DNA from: JBFLXN01 sp040755715 [NCBI: Candidatus Edwardsbacteria bacterium]
GTDB lineage: Bacteria > Edwardsbacteria > AC1 > JBFLXN01
Reading direction: 5' to 3'
Assembly: GCA_040755715.1 (NCBI GenBank)
Contig: JBFLXN010000144.1
Span: forward strand, 1-6,997
DNA length: 6,997 bases
A program made the translations under genes and the position numbers. Shown piece after piece: positions 3,724-6,997 of this stretch (position 1 is the first letter of the stretch; the number at the start of each line of letters is the position of its first letter). The notes beneath the pieces were generated by a model, which was not told where the DNA came from, made no database searches, and worked only from the letters and a program-made list of their open reading frames with translations.

Positions 3724-6700
3724 TTGAATTGAATTCTTTGCGTTCTCCCTGCCCTCCGTGGCTCTGAAACGAACTAATCTCTTGGTAATCCTTACTCCAA
3801 TTTCATCAAAAATTTCATAGACACAGGGTATCACTATGAGTGTCAAGAGAGTGGAAGTAAAAAGTCCACCGACGACCGCAATACCGAGCGGAATCTGTAA
3901 CTCCATCCCTTCGGCTTTACCCAGAGCCACCGGAAGCATAGCAAAGAGAGTAGCTAACGCGGTCATTAGAATCGGCCGTAGCCGAATCTTTCCCGCTTCC
4001 ACAATTGCTTCCCTTCTGGCTAATCCTCGCTGGCGACTTTTGAGAACAAAGTCAATTAACACAATAGCATTCGTAGAAACGATGCCAACTAACATAATCA
4101 GACCGATAAAAGCGGTGACCCCTAAAGGAATGCCAGCAATGAAAAGGGCTATGATTGCACCAGTGAAAGCAAAGGGGACAGAAAACATAATGGTTAGTGG
4201 ATGAATCAGTGATTCGTAAAGTGAAGCCAGAATCATATAGACCAAAAGAATGGCTAATGATAAAACCAGAAGCAGACTTAGGAAGGTTTCCGCCATATCT
4301 TTTTGTTGACCGCCAAATTCAGTGAAATACCCTTCAGGGAGTTTTATCTTTGCTAACATTCTGGCTATGTCGTTTGAAACCTTGGATAGACTCCGACCGG
4401 AGAGGTCCGCAGAGACAGTAGCTAAACGTTTGGCATTTTCCCGTCGGATAATACCCGGACCTTCTCTGTGTTTCACCTCGGCTATGTCTCTGAGCGGCTG
4501 AATAAATCCTAAAGGAGAGGCAATCGGCACATCCTTAATGTCTTCCAATGTCTTTCTATCATCTTCTTTGAGCCTCACTCTAATATCAATTTCCTCTCCG
4601 GCCTCATGATATAATGAGGCTACCTGTCCTTCTACCGCCGTTCCTACACTCTGGGCTACCTGTCCCACAGTCAATCCGTAGTTTGCCACACGCTGACGGT
4701 CAAAATGCATAGCGAGTTCTGGACTGCCTTTTTCCATGCTTGAGGCCACATCTCTCAATCCAGAAATCCTTTGCATCTCTGTCTTGATATTCTCAGAGAG
4801 CTTTCTGAGTGTCTCAAGGTCAGTGCCATAAATTTTTACTTCTATGGCCCGACTGGTGCCAAAAAGCATTGAACCGGATTGAACCAGAGACACTTTGGCT
4901 TCTGGATTTTCTTGAGCAATTCTTTTAATTGCGGAGTAGATTTCTCTTTCTGGGGTAACTCTCTTTGAGCCTTTTAGCATTCTCAACATTACTTGAGCAG
5001 TGTTACTTCCCTGCATCGTTCCGCTCATAGCCGCATGACGCTCTTGCATCTTGGAAGTTCCCACAATAGAAGTCACCTTATCTAAATCAGGAAACTGCAT
5101 CGCCCGGTTTTCAATTCTTCCGACTAATTTTTCAGTTGCGTTTAAGGACGAACCCATCGGCAATTCTACCTGGATTTGATACATCCCGGAAGTCATCTGG
5201 GGTAAAAACTCCTTCCCAATCAGAGAGAAGAGAACTCCTGTGATTACGAAAATAATTCCAGCAACGCTAATAACTTTTCCTTTATTGCTTAATGCCCAGG
5301 CTAAAACCTTTCCATAAAATTCACGCACCGCATGATAGATGCCTTTTTCTTTCTCTTCACCCACCCCTTTACCAAAGCGATAGAACTTGGAGGAAAGCAT
5401 CGGCACCACAGTGAAGGCGACCAGGAGGGAGGCCATCAAAGAATAGAAGACACAAGCTCCAAAGGCCTTGAACAGTTGGCCGGCAACACCCGTGGCAAAG
5501 ACAATCGGGAGAAAAACCACGACCGTAACTAAAGTAGAAGACATCACTGCAGTCGCTACTTCCGAAGTGCCCTCAACGGCCGCTTCTTTAGCACCTTTTT
5601 CCAGACGGAGATGTCTAAAGATATTCTCCATTACTACGATAGAATCGTCAACCAACCGTCCCAAAGCCAAAACTAATCCTCCTAGAGTCATAATATTAAG
5701 TGTCATCTTACTGAAATACATACAGACAAAAGCAACCAGAATAGAAAGAGGAATGGACAGACTAACCACAAAGGTCGGACGAAATCTCAGCAAGAAGAGA
5801 AAGATGATGACAAAGGCTAAGATACCGCCCTCTAAAGCACTTCGTTTTAGCGCATTGATTGAGTTGCCAATCATTTCTGAAAGGTCAAAAACCGTTACTA
5901 ACTCTACACCTGATGGAAGTTCTCGGTTAATTTGTGATAAGAGTTTTTTTACTCGGTCAGCCACCTGGACGGTGTTAGCGTCGGTTTCCTTTTGAACTAT
6001 TAGGCTGACTCCCTGTTTCTTATTTGTGCGTGAAATTCCGGTTTCATCAGCAAATGCATCGGTAATTTGAGCAATGTCTTTTAGATAAATAGGAGTGCCC
6101 GATTTTGCTCCAACAACTAAATTTTCTAATTCAGTCAAAGTTTTGAATTCACCTAATCCTCGCAGTAAAAATTGCTCTTGAGTTTCTTTAAGAGTGCCAG
6201 CAGAGACATTTAAATTTTCAAATCTAATCCGGTTGACAATTTGGTCCAGAGAGAGACCGTAGGCCAGAAGCCCTGATTTCGCCACTCTAACCTGAATCTC
6301 TCTCGTTCGTCCTCCTAAAGAAGAAACACTGGCAACACCGTTAACACGCTCCAAACGAGGAGCAATGTTATCATCCGCCAATTTTTGAAGTTCACTAAGC
6401 TCACGCTCACCCCTCAAACTGAGAAAGACAACAGGAATTTGGGAAATGTCCATTTTGAGGACTAATGGCTCATCAATACCTTCTGGGAGGAATTTTCTTA
6501 TCATGCCAATGCGGTCACGAATGGCGGCTGAGATTTCGTCCAAATCTGTGCCCCAAGCAAATTCAGCGGTGATAAGAGCGCTCCCTTCCTGACTGGTAGA
6601 TTTCACATTTTTGATTCCGGGAACAGTTCTAATCGCTGACTCTAATGGTCTGGTAAGACTTTTCTCTATCTCTTCCGGAGCTACCCCGGAGTAGGTTGTC

Positions 6701-6843
6701 ACCACGGAAATATTGGGAAACTTCATTTGCGGCATTAAATCAACAGTTAATCTTGACAAAGAAAGCCCACCCAAGACCACGATAATGAGCATCATCATTA
6801 CTACTGTCACCGGACGTTTAACTGGGAATTCAGCTAATCTCAT
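3718..6843 (-). CDS. RND efflux permease, HAE1/AcrB family
   Basis: A full-length 1041-residue inner-membrane proton-driven exporter subunit. It normally works as a trimer with a periplasmic adaptor and an outer-membrane channel. The family layout is complete: TM1 at about 12-30, a large periplasmic domain, TM2-TM6 between about 336 and 483, TM7 at about 524-542, a second large periplasmic domain, and TM8-TM12 between about 853 and 1008. The TM4 proton-relay pair is present as Asp399 and Asp400 (LVDDSIVVMEN), equivalent to AcrB Asp407/Asp408. The TM10 lysine of AcrB (Lys940) is replaced by Thr924 (VSTNAIVLIDF); many HAE1 relatives also lack that lysine. AGGAGA lies 5 nt before the ATG. No adaptor gene is visible downstream; it may lie upstream, beyond the right edge. 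The substrate cannot be read from the sequence. Confidence 0.95.
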   Translation of the reverse strand: MRLAEFPVKRPVTVVMMMLIIVVLGGLSLSRLTVDLMPQMKFPNISVVTTYSGVAPEEIEKSLTRPLESAIRTVPGIKNVKSTSQEGSALITAEFAWGTDLDEISAAIRDRIGMIRKFLPEGIDEPLVLKMDISQIPVVFLSLRGERELSELQKLADDNIAPRLERVNGVASVSSLGGRTREIQVRVAKSGLLAYGLSLDQIVNRIRFENLNVSAGTLKETQEQFLLRGLGEFKTLTELENLVVGAKSGTPIYLKDIAQITDAFADETGISRTNKKQGVSLIVQKETDANTVQVADRVKKLLSQINRELPSGVELVTVFDLSEMIGNSINALKRSALEGGILAFVIIFLFLLRFRPTFVVSLSIPLSILVAFVCMYFSKMTLNIMTLGGLVLALGRLVDDSIVVMENIFRHLRLEKGAKEAAVEGTSEVATAVMSSTLVTVVVFLPIVFATGVAGQLFKAFGACVFYSLMASLLVAFTVVPMLSSKFYRFGKGVGEEKEKGIYHAVREFYGKVLAWALSNKGKVISVAGIIFVITGVLFSLIGKEFLPQMTSGMYQIQVELPMGSSLNATEKLVGRIENRAMQFPDLDKVTSIVGTSKMQERHAAMSGTMQGSNTAQVMLRMLKGSKRVTPEREIYSAIKRIAQENPEAKVSLVQSGSMLFGTSRAIEVKIYGTDLETLRKLSENIKTEMQRISGLRDVASSMEKGSPELAMHFDRQRVANYGLTVGQVAQSVGTAVEGQVASLYHEAGEEIDIRVRLKEDDRKTLEDIKDVPIASPLGFIQPLRDIAEVKHREGPGIIRRENAKRLATVSADLSGRSLSKVSNDIARMLAKIKLPEGYFTEFGGQQKDMAETFLSLLLVLSLAILLVYMILASLYESLIHPLTIMFSVPFAFTGAIIALFIAGIPLGVTAFIGLIMLVGIVSTNAIVLIDFVLKSRQRGLARREAIVEAGKIRLRPILMTALATLFAMLPVALGKAEGMELQIPLGIAVVGGLFTSTLLTLIVIPCVYEIFDEIGVRITKRLVRFRATEGRENAKNSIQN

Positions 6844-6848
6844 TTTGT

Positions 6849-6854
6849 TCTCCT
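6849..6854 (-). promoter_or_regulatory. Ribosome binding site of the RND permease gene
   Basis: AGGAGA on the minus strand, 5 nt before the ATG at 6841-6843, confirming the start. The rest of the upstream segment to 6997 is AT-rich and shows no promoter I would defend. A minus-strand frame open from the edge to a TAA at 6881-6883 could be the tail of an upstream gene but has no recognisable motif. Confidence 0.8.
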
Positions 6855-6997
6855 ATATTTTAGTAATTTCAGCCTATATGTTATACTAATAGGTGTGGTA
6901 ATTGTTTTTGTAATTGGATCTGTAAGTGTTTTTTAGTTGTTTTTGTCAGTAGCTTTGGTGTAATATTTACTATGCTAACTCCAGGTTCTGGTAGAAG

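Noticed and set aside
5332-5995. Plus-strand open frames of up to 175 codons inside the RND gene
   Set aside because: Shadows of the permease coding sequence in other frames.
6881-6997. Open minus-strand frame at the right edge as the tail of an adaptor protein gene
   Set aside because: Thirty-eight codons without any recognisable motif, in AT-rich DNA; not enough to call a gene.

Overview
The window looks like AT-rich chromosomal DNA from a Gram-negative-type bacterium: it carries a full-length inner-membrane RND efflux pump subunit. The lineage cannot be fixed from sequence alone. Short dispersed repeats around 3448-3660 and the style of the recombinase remind me of uncultured candidate-phylum genomes, but that is only an impression. 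All real genes are on the minus strand, so the biological order runs from right to left.

The right half (3718-6843) is one large gene for an HAE1/AcrB-type RND permease with its own strong ribosome binding site. Positions 3421-3717 hold no gene, only short repeats and hairpins.

The left half (1-3420) reads as an integron-like platform. A near-consensus sigma70 promoter (3391-3420) precedes a tyrosine recombinase of the XerC/D-IntI type (2240-3349). Next come an attI-like stretch with three copies of CCGCA-N1-3-TTGCG (2136-2217) and then three cassettes in the same orientation: a GrpB/UPF0157 protein (1550-2119), a radical SAM/SPASM protein (435-1439) and the start of a PIN-domain protein (1-90, running off the window). 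The cassettes are separated by attC-like structured sites, one of 89 bp (1477-1565) and one of 267 bp (144-410). The strongest evidence is that each complete cassette begins and ends with a 15-16 base inverted repeat that becomes one attC stem when the cassette is circularised. The single mismatch falls at the same place in both cassettes.

The platform departs from a textbook integron in several ways. The recombinase lacks the extra segment that defines IntI, carries an unfamiliar N-terminal module of about 75 residues, and points towards its cassettes rather than away from them. The cargo is also unusual: a radical SAM enzyme, a GrpB protein and a PIN protein instead of resistance genes. One recombinase promoter could read through into the cassettes, and each cassette gene has its own ribosome binding site. 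Whether this recombinase really moves these cassettes is inference.
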